From NCBI GenBank assembly GCA_002343985.1, contig DDTB01000034.1, forward strand, positions 1 to 64,000: DNA of 64,000 nt, read 5' to 3'. The notes under the pieces were generated by a model, which was not told the DNA's origin, searched no databases, and was given only the letters and a program-made list of their open reading frames with translations. This DNA is from Chitinophagaceae bacterium UBA2375. GTDB taxonomy: Bacteria; Bacteroidota; Bacteroidia; Chitinophagales; Chitinophagaceae. The position numbers and the translations under genes were made by a program. Below are positions 51,785 through 60,806 of this stretch, piece after piece (positions within the stretch are counted from its first letter, which is position 1; the number at the start of each line of letters is the position of its first letter).

Positions 51785-52454
51785 AATTATCAAGTGCCTG
51801 GTTCAGGAAACGGATCATGGGCTGCATCGATTTAAAGATGGCCACAGTATCAGAAACAGCCCCGCTTTTTTGAAAAAAACTGTCGCTGACCGGGTGTGAA
51901 ACCGTAAAGCTTTTCAATTTGAGGAATTCGATGGCCGGGTTTTCGGCATCATACCCCTTGGGCGACCGGCTCAGGGTATGTTCTTTATCAAGCCCATCCG
52001 GAAAATAATTCCGGAAAGATTTTTGTTTGAGGATGGCAATCCATTGATCCAGGTTGTAATCAATTTCCTGCCGGATGGCCGACAGTTGTTCGGGCATGGG
52101 CATGTATAAGCCTCCGGCAATAAAACTGGCGCCCGGTTCGATGTGCACATAATAACCTGCCGTTTGGATTTTTTTTCCTCCCTTATTCATGAATGCGCCC
52201 ATATTCGTTTTATATGGGTCTTTGTTGGCGGAGAAGCGTGTGTCGCGGTTGATGCGAAACATGCATTTGGCTGGTTCGAGCAGGAGGATATCGGGATCGA
52301 AGCGGCCTGTTTCACGGATCAGGTCTTTTACAAAAGCCAGCATGGTGTCGCGCGACTGCAGGTATTCTTTTTTATGTTGTTCCATCCAGGAACGGTCGTT
52401 ATGTTTTTTGAGGTCAGATAAAAACCGGAAAGTAGTTGAAGGAGTCATAACCAA
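51783..52454 (-). CDS. DUF2461 (TIGR02453) family protein
   Basis: A 223-aa protein of a conserved family of unknown function. TFRFLSDLKKHNDRSWMEQHK at the start, CMFRINRDTRFSANKDPYKTN in the middle and the SFIAGGLYMPMPEQLSAIR segment are the family signatures. It has no signal peptide or membrane helix. No role can be given from the context. Confidence 0.85.
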   Translation of the reverse strand: MVMTPSTTFRFLSDLKKHNDRSWMEQHKKEYLQSRDTMLAFVKDLIRETGRFDPDILLLEPAKCMFRINRDTRFSANKDPYKTNMGAFMNKGGKKIQTAGYYVHIEPGASFIAGGLYMPMPEQLSAIRQEIDYNLDQWIAILKQKSFRNYFPDGLDKEHTLSRSPKGYDAENPAIEFLKLKSFTVSHPVSDSFFQKSGAVSDTVAIFKSMQPMIRFLNQALDN

Positions 52455-52538
52455 TTCAATTATGTACAGTGATCGTTAACATGAAAAAAGGAACCGTTGG
52501 ATGGGTTCCTTTGATAAATATTTTTGGCAGGAGCATGG

Positions 52539-53099
52539 TTACACCCGGCTCCAGTTTTCGCCGCTTTTAATCCGGTATAATGTCATTTCACTGACGCCGT
52601 ATTTTTCCGCAAGCTGCTTGTATGTGTGTTTGCGTTTTGGATTGTTGATGGCATCCTTAATGCTCTTCACCTGCGCCATTGTCAGCTTCAGGCCTACGTT
52701 CCGGCTTGCCTGGCGTTTTTTATACGCGATTTTTTGCGGGCTCTTTTGCTGATGCGCGCTCACATCATCCAATGTGGCCCATTTCAGGTTCTTCGCGCTG
52801 TTATCATCTTTTTTATGATTCACATGAATCACAAATTTATGCTTGGGCGATTTTTTAGGGCAGAATAGTTTTGCCACTTCGCGGTGAATATAAATCGTGC
52901 CGTTCCCATCTTCCACATGAAGGTTCAGGGTCCTGTAACCTGATGTGAGTGAACCGGTGAGCAATTTTCCATCGGTGTACACATCTTCAGAAAAACTCGC
53001 GGCGCGCCCAAGGTTGGATACCGCATATTTTTTCCTCAATAATTTATGTCCCTGAAACGACATTTGTTTCCAAACTTCCCCCTTGATTTTCTTAATCAT
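52539..53099 (-). CDS. NUMOD4-HNH nuclease-like protein with C-terminal HTH
   Basis: A 186-aa protein. The NUMOD4 motif (GEVWKQMSFQGHKLLRKKYAVSNLG, quoted in part) at 7-33 is followed by an HNH-like region (IHREVAKLF, then HVNHKKDDNSAKNLKWAT near 92-108, with the HNH residues present) and a helix-turn-helix at about 135-180 (YKQLAEKYGVSEMTLYRIK). This is the layout of phage and intron homing-endonuclease relatives, but it is free-standing, in no intron or intein. Possibly selfish or domesticated. Confidence 0.8.
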   Translation of the reverse strand: MIKKIKGEVWKQMSFQGHKLLRKKYAVSNLGRAASFSEDVYTDGKLLTGSLTSGYRTLNLHVEDGNGTIYIHREVAKLFCPKKSPKHKFVIHVNHKKDDNSAKNLKWATLDDVSAHQQKSPQKIAYKKRQASRNVGLKLTMAQVKSIKDAINNPKRKHTYKQLAEKYGVSEMTLYRIKSGENWSRV

Positions 53100-53188
53100 G
53101 GTGATATGTTTTTAAAAGTATGGTTTGGTGTCGGTCACCAAACGAAATGATGTTGCCTGCTGAAGGATAAATATAAAGAAAAAAAACA

Positions 53189-55285
53189 CTAGGACTCAAT
53201 CATTTTTAAAAAATCTTCCTCCGTAATAATTTTTATGGATGGGATTTTTCTTGCTTTTTCCAGCTTGCTGCCGGCATCTTCTCCCACAACCAGGTAGTTT
53301 AGTTTGGAACTAACGCTGCCGAGTAGGGTCCCGCCGTGTTGTTCCACCAATTCCTCGGCTGCACTGCGTTTCAGCTTCGACAGGGTACCAGTGAATAAAA
53401 ACGTTTGTCCGCCAAGGTTAGCCCCATGAACAGCTGCCTGTTGGCTTTGCATATTCAGGCCCAGTTTCTCAAGTTCATGCAGCATCTGCACATTATCGGG
53501 GTTGTGAAAAAACGCGTGCAGGCTGGTGGCCACTTTCGCGCCCACATCCTCAAATTGCATCAGCCCTTCTTCGCTGAGTTCGCTGAGGTCGTGGATGTGC
53601 CGGATGCCACGGGCAATGGTTTTTGCCGTGGTTTCACCCACATAGCGGATACCCAGGGCATAAATCAAACGGTGCAGGGGTTGGGCTTTGCTGGCTTCTA
53701 TGGCTTCCCGTAAGTTATCAACCGACTTTTTCCCAAAGCCTTCCAGCTTGCTGATCTTTTCCCAATCGAGTGTATAGATTCCCGGGATATCGGAAAGCAA
53801 ACCCATGTCGAAAAATTTCCTAACATTGGCATCACCCAAACTGCGTATATCCATGGCATCCTTGCTCACAAAATGTATGATGCGTTCCACCACCTGGGCA
53901 TGGCAGTTGATATTGGTACAACGCCAGACGGCTTCGCCCTCCGGTTTAAACAGCGGCTGCCTGCATTCGGGGCATTCTGTGGGAAAGCCAATCATGCGCT
54001 CATGGCCCGTACGCTTCTCCGTTAGTGACCGCACAATTTGGGGGATCACGTCGCCGCTTCTTTCAATCAACACATGGTCGCCGAGGCGGAGGTCTTTTTC
54101 GCGGATATAATCCTCGTTATGGATCGAAATACTGCTAACGGTCACGCCGCCAATAGGTACAGGCTCAATTTTGGCCACGGGCGTAACGGCGCCTGTTCGC
54201 CCAACCTGGTACTCCACTGCAAGTAATTTGCTTTCCGCCTGCCTGGCTTTAAATTTATAGGCGATGGCCCAACGCGGATGATGGGATGTCATGCCCAGTT
54301 TTTCCTGCACGGCAATGCTGTTGACCTTGATTACCATGCCATCAATTTCATACGGCAGATCGTCGCGGCCCTCTTCAAACTGATGCACAAAATCAATTAC
54401 TTGCCGGATACCGTTAAAAATTTTTCGTTCCTGTTGTGGGCTCCTGAAACCGAGGTCCCATAACATTTTCAGCATATCGGCATGCGATACCGGACCTTTC
54501 CCGTCTTGACCTACAGGATGCGTGGGTAAAGTATAACTCACATGATAAATGAAGCCTTCGAGGTTGCGACGGCTCACTTCCGCCGAATCCTTGATCCGCA
54601 AAGTGCCGGCAGCCGCATTGCGCGGGTTGGCAAGCGGCGGGATCCCTTCTTCCTGCAGTTTTTCATTGTACTTCGCGAAATTGGACTTGCTCATTAAAAC
54701 CTCGCCCCGAACTTCAATCTGCCGGATCCCATACCGGCTAAAGGCCGCGCTGAGCGGAATGGATCGTATCCGTTTGATGTTTGGCGTGATATCATCGCCG
54801 ATCACCCCATCTCCGCGGGTGGCGCCCCTTTGCAATTTATCCGATTCATATACCAGTGAAATGCTGGCTCCATCAAATTTTGGTTCAACACAGTATTCTA
54901 CTTCCTCCAATCCGCTTAACTCTTTTACCCGCCGGTCCCAGTCGAGCAGGTCATCCACGTTGTAGGAGTTTTCGAGCGATAACATCGGCACGAGGTGTTC
55001 CACTTTGGGGAAGTCTTTGACAAGCCCGGGCCCAACCCTTTGCGTCGGCGAATCAGGGGTGACCAGGGAAGGATGTGATTGTTCAAATGATTCCAGCAGC
55101 TTGAAGAGTTGGTCGTATTCATAATCGCTGACGAGCGGGTCGTTAAGCACATAATAGCGGTGCTCATGGAACCGAAGGCAATCGCGCAGCTCTTCCACAT
55201 TGCCTTCATGCAATGCGGATGCGGGATTTTTTTCTAAGGCTTCTAACCAATACCGGGTTTTTGTTTGTACATCTGAAACGCTCAA
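53189..55285 (-). CDS. ligA: NAD-dependent DNA ligase LigA
   Basis: Seals nicks in replication and repair. The 698-aa enzyme has the Ia domain (YYVLNDPLVSDYEYDQLF), adenylation Lys in CVEPKFDGASISL near 127, OB fold, Cys4 zinc finger (CPECRQPLFKPEG...CTNINCHAQ), helix-hairpin-helix repeats, and a C-terminal BRCT domain (FLFTGTLSKLKRSAAEELVE). Full family length and order. Confidence 0.97.
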   Translation of the reverse strand: MSVSDVQTKTRYWLEALEKNPASALHEGNVEELRDCLRFHEHRYYVLNDPLVSDYEYDQLFKLLESFEQSHPSLVTPDSPTQRVGPGLVKDFPKVEHLVPMLSLENSYNVDDLLDWDRRVKELSGLEEVEYCVEPKFDGASISLVYESDKLQRGATRGDGVIGDDITPNIKRIRSIPLSAAFSRYGIRQIEVRGEVLMSKSNFAKYNEKLQEEGIPPLANPRNAAAGTLRIKDSAEVSRRNLEGFIYHVSYTLPTHPVGQDGKGPVSHADMLKMLWDLGFRSPQQERKIFNGIRQVIDFVHQFEEGRDDLPYEIDGMVIKVNSIAVQEKLGMTSHHPRWAIAYKFKARQAESKLLAVEYQVGRTGAVTPVAKIEPVPIGGVTVSSISIHNEDYIREKDLRLGDHVLIERSGDVIPQIVRSLTEKRTGHERMIGFPTECPECRQPLFKPEGEAVWRCTNINCHAQVVERIIHFVSKDAMDIRSLGDANVRKFFDMGLLSDIPGIYTLDWEKISKLEGFGKKSVDNLREAIEASKAQPLHRLIYALGIRYVGETTAKTIARGIRHIHDLSELSEEGLMQFEDVGAKVATSLHAFFHNPDNVQMLHELEKLGLNMQSQQAAVHGANLGGQTFLFTGTLSKLKRSAAEELVEQHGGTLLGSVSSKLNYLVVGEDAGSKLEKARKIPSIKIITEEDFLKMIES

Positions 55286-55410
55286 GGTGCAGGAATTTCA
55301 AATAAAGGTAAACAGCCCTGCTCTATTGAAAAAATGAAAGCCGTTTCGAAGTTCAGTGGAGGCACCCATTATGCGAAACTTCCAGTACTTTGCCGGAAAT
55401 ACCCGCATAT

Positions 55411-57042
55411 ATGAGCCGTTTCCTGTTTTGTTTACTGGTTGTTGTTTTGCAGAGTTGTGCCTCGAAGGAAAAAGTGTCTTTGATCGTTCATAACGCCCGC
55501 GTATACACGCTGGATGATTCTTTTTCGGTACAGGAGGCCTTTGCCGTGAAAGACGGAAAAATCCTGGCTACCGGCACGAGCCGTGACATATTGGAACGAT
55601 ATGGTTCAGACAGCATCCTGGATGCCAAAGGACAACCTGTTTTCCCCGGATTGATTGACGCGCATTGCCATTTTACCGGGTACGCCACGGATATGTGGAA
55701 GTGTGAATTGTTCGGTACAAAATCATTTGAGGAAATCATTGAAAAGATCAGCGCATACGCGCCAAATGCGCCCGGGGAGTGGATTTACGGAAGGGGTTGG
55801 GACCAGAACGACTGGCCCGGGAAGCAGTTTCCGGATAAGCGCAGGCTCGATAGTTTATTCCCGAACCGCCCGGTATTTTTAAAACGGATCGACGGACACG
55901 CGGCATTGGCCAACCAGTACGCGCTCAACCTCGCTGGCATACATGCCGGCACAAAAATTCCCGGCGGGGAAGTTGAGTTGAAAGATGGAAAGTTGACGGG
56001 TATTTTGATTGACAACGCGATGGATGAACTGGAAAAACACATACCATTGATTTCCGATTCCCTGGCCAGCCGGTATTTTTTGAAAGCACAGGAAGAATGT
56101 TTTTCGTTAGGGCTGACCAGTGTGCATGATTGCGGGATCAGTGAACGCATCCTTCATTTGGTAGATAAAGCACAGCAGTCAGGGCTACTAAAGATGAAAA
56201 TATTCGCGTTGTTGTCAGACAGCGCATCTTATTACGACCGCTGGCTGGCAAAGGGTCCGTACAAAACCGAAAGGCTGCACATGGGCGGATTTAAACTGTA
56301 TGCGGATGGCGCCCTCGGTTCGCGCGGCGCCTGTTTGATTGATGCATACAGCGATAAAAAAGGCTGGAAGGGTTTCCTTTTGCGCGATTCGGCATACCTC
56401 AACTCAGTAGCCGCGAAGCTTGCGGGTTCAAACTTACAGTTATGCACACACGCAATTGGCGATAGTGGCAACAGGCAGGTGCTGAGGGCTTATGCAAAAG
56501 TGCTGAAACCCGGTAACGACAGGCGTTGGCGGATAGAACACGCGCAGGTGGTGAATCCGTCTGACTTTCATTTTTTCAGCGATTACAACATCATACCATC
56601 CGTGCAGCCCACGCATGCCACCAGTGATATGTACTGGGTGGAAGAGCGTTTGGGAAAGGAGAGGGTTACTCACGCTTACGCGTACCAGCAGTTATGGAAA
56701 ACAAATGGATGGATTCCTCTGGGCACGGATTTCCCGGTGGAGTATATCAGTCCGTTCAAAACATTTTATGCCGCTGTTCAGCGCAGGGATGCGGAAGGGT
56801 TTCCTGCCGGCGGGTTCCAGGCGGAAAATGGGCTCAGACGAGAACAGGCCATCCGGGGCATGACGGTCTGGGCGGCAAAAGCGGCCTTTGAAGAAAAGCA
56901 GAAGGGCAGTTTGGAGAAGGGCAAGGCCGCTGATTTTATCATATTGAATACCGACTTAATGACCTGTGAACCAAACCGCATCTTAAGCACGCAGGTGCTG
57001 GCAACTTACTGCAATGGGGAAAGGGTTTATGGGAAGCCATAG
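55411..57042 (+). CDS. YtcJ-like amidohydrolase, lipoprotein
   Basis: A 543-aa metal-dependent hydrolase of the amidohydrolase_3 (YtcJ/NfdA) group with a lipoprotein signal (MSRFLFCLLVVVLQSC). The metal-binding HxH in PGLIDAHCHFTGY near 83, the KLYADGALGSRGA motif, His in CTHAIGDSGNRQ and RRWRIEHAQV, and the Asp in PLGTDFPVE are all in place. These enzymes act on amides or N-formyl/aryl compounds; substrate unknown. ATG 55411 is chosen, since it starts the signal peptide. Confidence 0.88.
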   Translation: MSRFLFCLLVVVLQSCASKEKVSLIVHNARVYTLDDSFSVQEAFAVKDGKILATGTSRDILERYGSDSILDAKGQPVFPGLIDAHCHFTGYATDMWKCELFGTKSFEEIIEKISAYAPNAPGEWIYGRGWDQNDWPGKQFPDKRRLDSLFPNRPVFLKRIDGHAALANQYALNLAGIHAGTKIPGGEVELKDGKLTGILIDNAMDELEKHIPLISDSLASRYFLKAQEECFSLGLTSVHDCGISERILHLVDKAQQSGLLKMKIFALLSDSASYYDRWLAKGPYKTERLHMGGFKLYADGALGSRGACLIDAYSDKKGWKGFLLRDSAYLNSVAAKLAGSNLQLCTHAIGDSGNRQVLRAYAKVLKPGNDRRWRIEHAQVVNPSDFHFFSDYNIIPSVQPTHATSDMYWVEERLGKERVTHAYAYQQLWKTNGWIPLGTDFPVEYISPFKTFYAAVQRRDAEGFPAGGFQAENGLRREQAIRGMTVWAAKAAFEEKQKGSLEKGKAADFIILNTDLMTCEPNRILSTQVLATYCNGERVYGKP

Positions 57043-57155
57043 CCGAATTGCTTATTGTAATCCTGGATTTGCATCAAATCAAAACCATAATATACCGTCT
57101 TAAGGGTATAAAAGCGTGAAGTTATTTCCGGTAACTTTGGCGCAAATTAACTTCT

Positions 57156-58550
57156 ATGAGAAAGACTTTTATGTTGATCTGCACTGTATTGTGCATACAT
57201 GCTGTATTTGCGAACGATATTCAGGTTGCCAATACCGGTTTAACCAATCAAAACACCGGAACGCATACCACACAAATTAAGTTCGATGTTAGTTGGAAGA
57301 ATAGTTGGCGAACCAGCACAAATGAAGCCAATTACGACGGTGCATGGATTTTTGTAAAGTACCGCAAACTCAATACCACACTCTGGCAACACTGCACTTT
57401 AAATCCCGCAGGTTTTTCAGCGCCATCCGGAAGCAGCATCAAAGTCAGCGGTGATGGAAAAGGACTATGGATATACCGGAATGCCAATGGTATAGGAGAT
57501 GTCAATTTCACAAACGGACGCGTAGTGTGGAATTATGGTAACGATGGTGTGCTTGATACAGACAGTTGCGAGATACAAGTGTACGCACTGGAAATGGTGT
57601 ATGTTCCACAGGGAGCATTCTACCTGGGTAGCGGTGGCACCGAATCGTACGCCTTTAAAGACAGCAGCTCATCAAGTCCATTCAGGGTTTTGGGTGAGGG
57701 TACTATCAATTATGGTACCAGTAATGGTAACCTGTACTCTGCTGCGGGCGGTGCCGGTTATACAATATCAGCCTCATACCCAAAGGGCTTTGCAGCTTTC
57801 TGGTGCATGAAATATGAGTGCAGCCAGCAACAATATGTCGATTTTCTGAATAACCTTGACCTGGCACGTGCTTCGGTTAATGGTATTTCATCTTTCACAG
57901 GCACGCATCCCGCACTTATCGCTGCAAATCCTGAACGTGCCATGGGGGGGATCAGCACTTCATATTTCCTCGCATTTACAGATTGGGCCGGGTTAAGGCC
58001 AATGACTGAGATGGAATATGAAAAAGCATGCAGGGGAGCAAACATTTTTCCTTTACCGAATGAGTATGCATGGGGAAGCACAACTGGTGTGCCCGCGAAT
58101 GCGGTGAATAATGATGGCACAAGCTCAGAGTCGTATAACGCGGCAGCAAATGTGAACAGCAATTTCCTTGGCCGTATGGCGCGTTGCGGGGGATTTGCCA
58201 CTGTGTCAACAGCATCAAACCGTGAACTTAGCGGAGCTACGTATTATGGAATCATGGAGATGAGCGGTAATGGTATGGAAAGGGTTGTCAGGTTGGCAAA
58301 TATCCCGCCCGTTATGGCTTTCTCTTCAACAGTGCATGGCGATGGAAATATTGCGGCATCAGGCGCGGCCAATGTACAGAACTGGATTGACATTGCCACG
58401 AACAGCACGTTAAATTTTGGAACAAGAGGTAGTGGGTTTGGTAATGGTTTGAGTAACCTGTATTGCATTTCAGACCGGACCTTTATGATTAGCTTTTTCG
58501 GTGATGCAGGAAATAATTTTTCTTTCCGCGTAGTACGGACGGCTGAGTAA
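57156..58550 (+). CDS. SUMF1/FGE-fold secreted protein
   Basis: A 464-aa exported protein (signal MRKTFMLICTVLCIHAVFA). The first 140 residues are a beta domain with repeated SWKNSW/WIFVKYRKL strands. The SUMF1 (formylglycine-generating enzyme-like) fold follows, beginning MVYVPQGAFYLGSGG and KGFAAFWCMKYECSQQQYVDFLN, with ALIAANPERAMGGIS and MTEMEYEKACRGA. The C-terminal RGGS/GFR motifs are degenerate (GMERVVRL; SFRVVRT), and the active-site Cys pair cannot be placed, so catalysis is doubtful. A -7 element TAACTTTG lies at 57132-57139. It is followed after 29 bp by the GGxGDGW-repeat protein. Confidence 0.83.
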   Translation: MRKTFMLICTVLCIHAVFANDIQVANTGLTNQNTGTHTTQIKFDVSWKNSWRTSTNEANYDGAWIFVKYRKLNTTLWQHCTLNPAGFSAPSGSSIKVSGDGKGLWIYRNANGIGDVNFTNGRVVWNYGNDGVLDTDSCEIQVYALEMVYVPQGAFYLGSGGTESYAFKDSSSSSPFRVLGEGTINYGTSNGNLYSAAGGAGYTISASYPKGFAAFWCMKYECSQQQYVDFLNNLDLARASVNGISSFTGTHPALIAANPERAMGGISTSYFLAFTDWAGLRPMTEMEYEKACRGANIFPLPNEYAWGSTTGVPANAVNNDGTSSESYNAAANVNSNFLGRMARCGGFATVSTASNRELSGATYYGIMEMSGNGMERVVRLANIPPVMAFSSTVHGDGNIAASGAANVQNWIDIATNSTLNFGTRGSGFGNGLSNLYCISDRTFMISFFGDAGNNFSFRVVRTAE

Positions 58551-58579
58551 TATCAGGCTTTTAAGTAAAAAATTTTTTT

Positions 58580-59581
58580 ATGAAGCAGATGAGCTTGATT
58601 TTATTAGGCCTGGTTTTGCTGATCAACGGTACTGCGCAAAATAATGCCATATTCACGGGCGGACAGGGTGCTGGCTGGAAATCAAATTATGCCGGGCACC
58701 CTTCCGGAGATGCCATTTTCGCTGGCGGTAGTGGCCATGGATGGTCGAAAGCGTTGCAAATGCCCTTGCTCGATAGTTTATTCAGGGGAGGTAACGGTGA
58801 TGGATATACGAAAAATGAATCACCGAAACCATTGTTGGATTCGCTCTTTATGGGAGGCGTAGGGGATGGATATGCGAAAAATGAATCACCCATACCCTTG
58901 TTGGATTCGCTCTTTAAGGGAGGTGATGGCGACGGATGGTTTTCTTTGCAAAAGAATACGGAACGGGTTGACTCCATTTTCAAGGGAGGTGAAGGCGACG
59001 GATGGGCGAGCACATACCTTCCGCTATCGCCCCTTCCTGTTCGTTTATTGAGTTTTACCGGTGAACAAAAAAACAGTGTGCACATACTTCGTTGGGAAAC
59101 CAGCAGCGAAACCAACAGCCACTATTTTAATGTAGAGCGGCAGGTGCAGGGTTCATCTGCTTTCCAGGCGATTGGCAGGGTGGCGGCGGCAGGCAACAGC
59201 AGTGCAGCCAGGCAATATAGCCTGACCGATTTCCGGCCGGTGTTGGGAAATAATTTTTATAGACTGCAAATGGTTGACCTGGACGGTACCTACAGTTATT
59301 CAAATATTGTGTTGTTGAAAATGCTGTCAGATAAATCCTTGTTAACGGTATTCCCCAATCCAACCGCAGATCTGTTGTATGTACGCTGGTCAGGTAAGCT
59401 AAACGGCAAAAACATACAAGTAAGTATATTGGACGCAGCCGGAAAAAAATCGGGAACATCTACTTATCCTTCTGATCAAGCGCAGCTTTCTGTACCCGTC
59501 GGTCATTTATCATCGGGCATGTACATCCTTCAGCTCGTTTGCGGCGATCAAACCGAGCAAATCAAATTCATGAAGCATTAA
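58580..59581 (+). CDS. GGxGDGW-repeat protein with T9SS sorting domain
   Basis: A 333-aa secreted protein (signal MKQMSLILLGLVLLINGTAQ). Six repeats of about 21-22 aa follow (residues 22-155), each [SA][IL]F-x-GG-x-G-D/A/H-G-[WY], many followed by PLLD. After a linker, an FN3-like part (LSFTGEQKNSVHILRWET) and a C-terminal type A sorting domain (VFPNPTADLLYVRW, GMYILQLVCGDQ) predict secretion by T9SS and surface attachment. I know no function for the repeat. It probably shares a transcript with the SUMF1-fold gene. Confidence 0.85.
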   Translation: MKQMSLILLGLVLLINGTAQNNAIFTGGQGAGWKSNYAGHPSGDAIFAGGSGHGWSKALQMPLLDSLFRGGNGDGYTKNESPKPLLDSLFMGGVGDGYAKNESPIPLLDSLFKGGDGDGWFSLQKNTERVDSIFKGGEGDGWASTYLPLSPLPVRLLSFTGEQKNSVHILRWETSSETNSHYFNVERQVQGSSAFQAIGRVAAAGNSSAARQYSLTDFRPVLGNNFYRLQMVDLDGTYSYSNIVLLKMLSDKSLLTVFPNPTADLLYVRWSGKLNGKNIQVSILDAAGKKSGTSTYPSDQAQLSVPVGHLSSGMYILQLVCGDQTEQIKFMKH

Positions 59582-59596
59582 TGTTTTCCATTCTCA

Positions 59597-59622
59597 GCAC
59601 CGTCTATCGAAGGAGACGGTGC
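59597..59622 (+). terminator. Possible rho-independent hairpin without T-run
   Basis: GCACCGTCT (59597-59605) and AGACGGTGC (59614-59622) form a perfect 9-bp stem with an 8-base loop, just past the repeat-protein stop codon. There is no T-tail, so termination or mRNA 3' protection are both possible. Confidence 0.5.
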
Positions 59623-59744
59623 GTATTGACATATGCAAACCCCACGATTCCGGGCATTTCCGCAACTCTTGTAAAAAATCAGTCAAAATAATTACTGATT
59701 ATCAATCAATTACAAAGCCCTCTGTAAAAATAATCCCCCAATTT

Positions 59745-59809
59745 CTTGGAAGCAATGCCCATTTGGGCCTACCTTTGCACTCCATTTAAAACCGCAGGGA
59801 TAGCTGCGG
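59745..59809 (+). promoter_or_regulatory. rplM operon promoter and short leader hairpin
   Basis: CTTG (59745-59748), a 21-bp spacer and TACCTTTG (59770-59777) match the Bacteroidota promoter. In the leader, CCGCAG (59792-59797) and CTGCGG (59804-59809) form a 6-bp stem with a GGATAG loop, 21 bp before the rplM ATG. It may be a binding site for autoregulation by L13 or another ribosomal protein; this is inference. Confidence 0.6.
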
Positions 59810-59830
59810 GGTCAAATAAAACAAAATACA

Positions 59831-60283
59831 ATGAGCAAATTACATTTCAGCACGAAACATGCGAACGAGGCTACCGTGCAACGCAAATGGTACGTTGTTG
59901 ACGGTACTAATCAAACCGTAGGCCGCATGTGTGCCAAGATTGCCGCCGTACTGCGCGGAAAAAACAAGGCTTACTACACGCCCCACGTGGATTGTGGAGA
60001 TTTTGTAATCGTGATCAATGCCGACAAAGTGGTATTCTCCGGTAACAAAATGGAAGAAAAAGAATACCTGACATTCAGCGGTTATCCCGGTGGGCAGAAA
60101 GCCGAAATCGCGAAAGACCTGCTGAAGCGCCGTCCGGAAGCTGTGATCGAGCGCGCCGTAAAAGGCATGCTGCCAAAAAACAGGCTGGGCCGCAAGATGT
60201 TTAAAAAACTCTTCGTGTATGCCGGTACCGAACATCCGCATACCGCTCAAAAACCGGCAGAATTAACCTTTAACAAAATCTAA
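59831..60283 (+). CDS. rplM: 50S ribosomal protein L13
   Basis: A 150-aa L13. KWYVVDGTNQTVGRMCAKIAAVLRGKNK and YYTPHVDCGDFVIVINADKV lie in the N-terminal half, with the GMLPKNRLGRKMFKKLFVYAG segment in the C-terminal half (quoted in part). L13 nucleates early 50S assembly by binding 23S rRNA. First gene of the operon; rpsI starts 43 bp later. Confidence 0.98.
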   Translation: MSKLHFSTKHANEATVQRKWYVVDGTNQTVGRMCAKIAAVLRGKNKAYYTPHVDCGDFVIVINADKVVFSGNKMEEKEYLTFSGYPGGQKAEIAKDLLKRRPEAVIERAVKGMLPKNRLGRKMFKKLFVYAGTEHPHTAQKPAELTFNKI

Positions 60284-60326
60284 ATCAACCCAACGTGCCG
60301 GTTGCGGCATGTAAATACCTATTGAT

Positions 60327-60716
60327 ATGGAAAAGCAAAAAAATGCAGTAGGCCGTCGTAAAGAAGCCATCACCCGCGTATTCCTGAGCAGGGGCGAAGG
60401 CAAGATCACGGTCAACGGTAAAGATTATAAAACCTATTTCCCGCTGGTGTACCTGCAAAACCAGGTTGAAACCCCACTGAAAACCGTGGACGGCGCCGGT
60501 AAATATGATATCGTTATCAATGCTACCGGTGGTGGCATCAAAGGACAAGCCGAAGCGGCCAAGTTGGGCATCTCCCGCGCACTGATCGAGTTCAACGCTG
60601 AATACCGTCCGGCCCTGAAAGCCGCCGGTTTGCTGAGGCGCGACCCGCGTGCTGTGGAAAGGAAGAAACCAGGACGCAAGAAAGCGCGTAAGAGCTTCCA
60701 GTTCAGCAAGCGTTAA
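60327..60716 (+). CDS. rpsI: 30S ribosomal protein S9
   Basis: A 129-aa S9. AVGRRKEAITRVFLSRGEGK at the start and the conserved basic tail RRDPRAVERKKPGRKKARKS ending in FSKR, which reaches the P-site tRNA, identify it. It follows rplM as in most bacteria. Confidence 0.98.
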   Translation: MEKQKNAVGRRKEAITRVFLSRGEGKITVNGKDYKTYFPLVYLQNQVETPLKTVDGAGKYDIVINATGGGIKGQAEAAKLGISRALIEFNAEYRPALKAAGLLRRDPRAVERKKPGRKKARKSFQFSKR

Positions 60717-60806
60717 TATGGGCCTTCGCGGATGTATTGGCCAATTGGTTTGGTATCTCCGCTTCCCCATTCAATTTTTACAACAACACATTTATAATAA
60801 CATACA

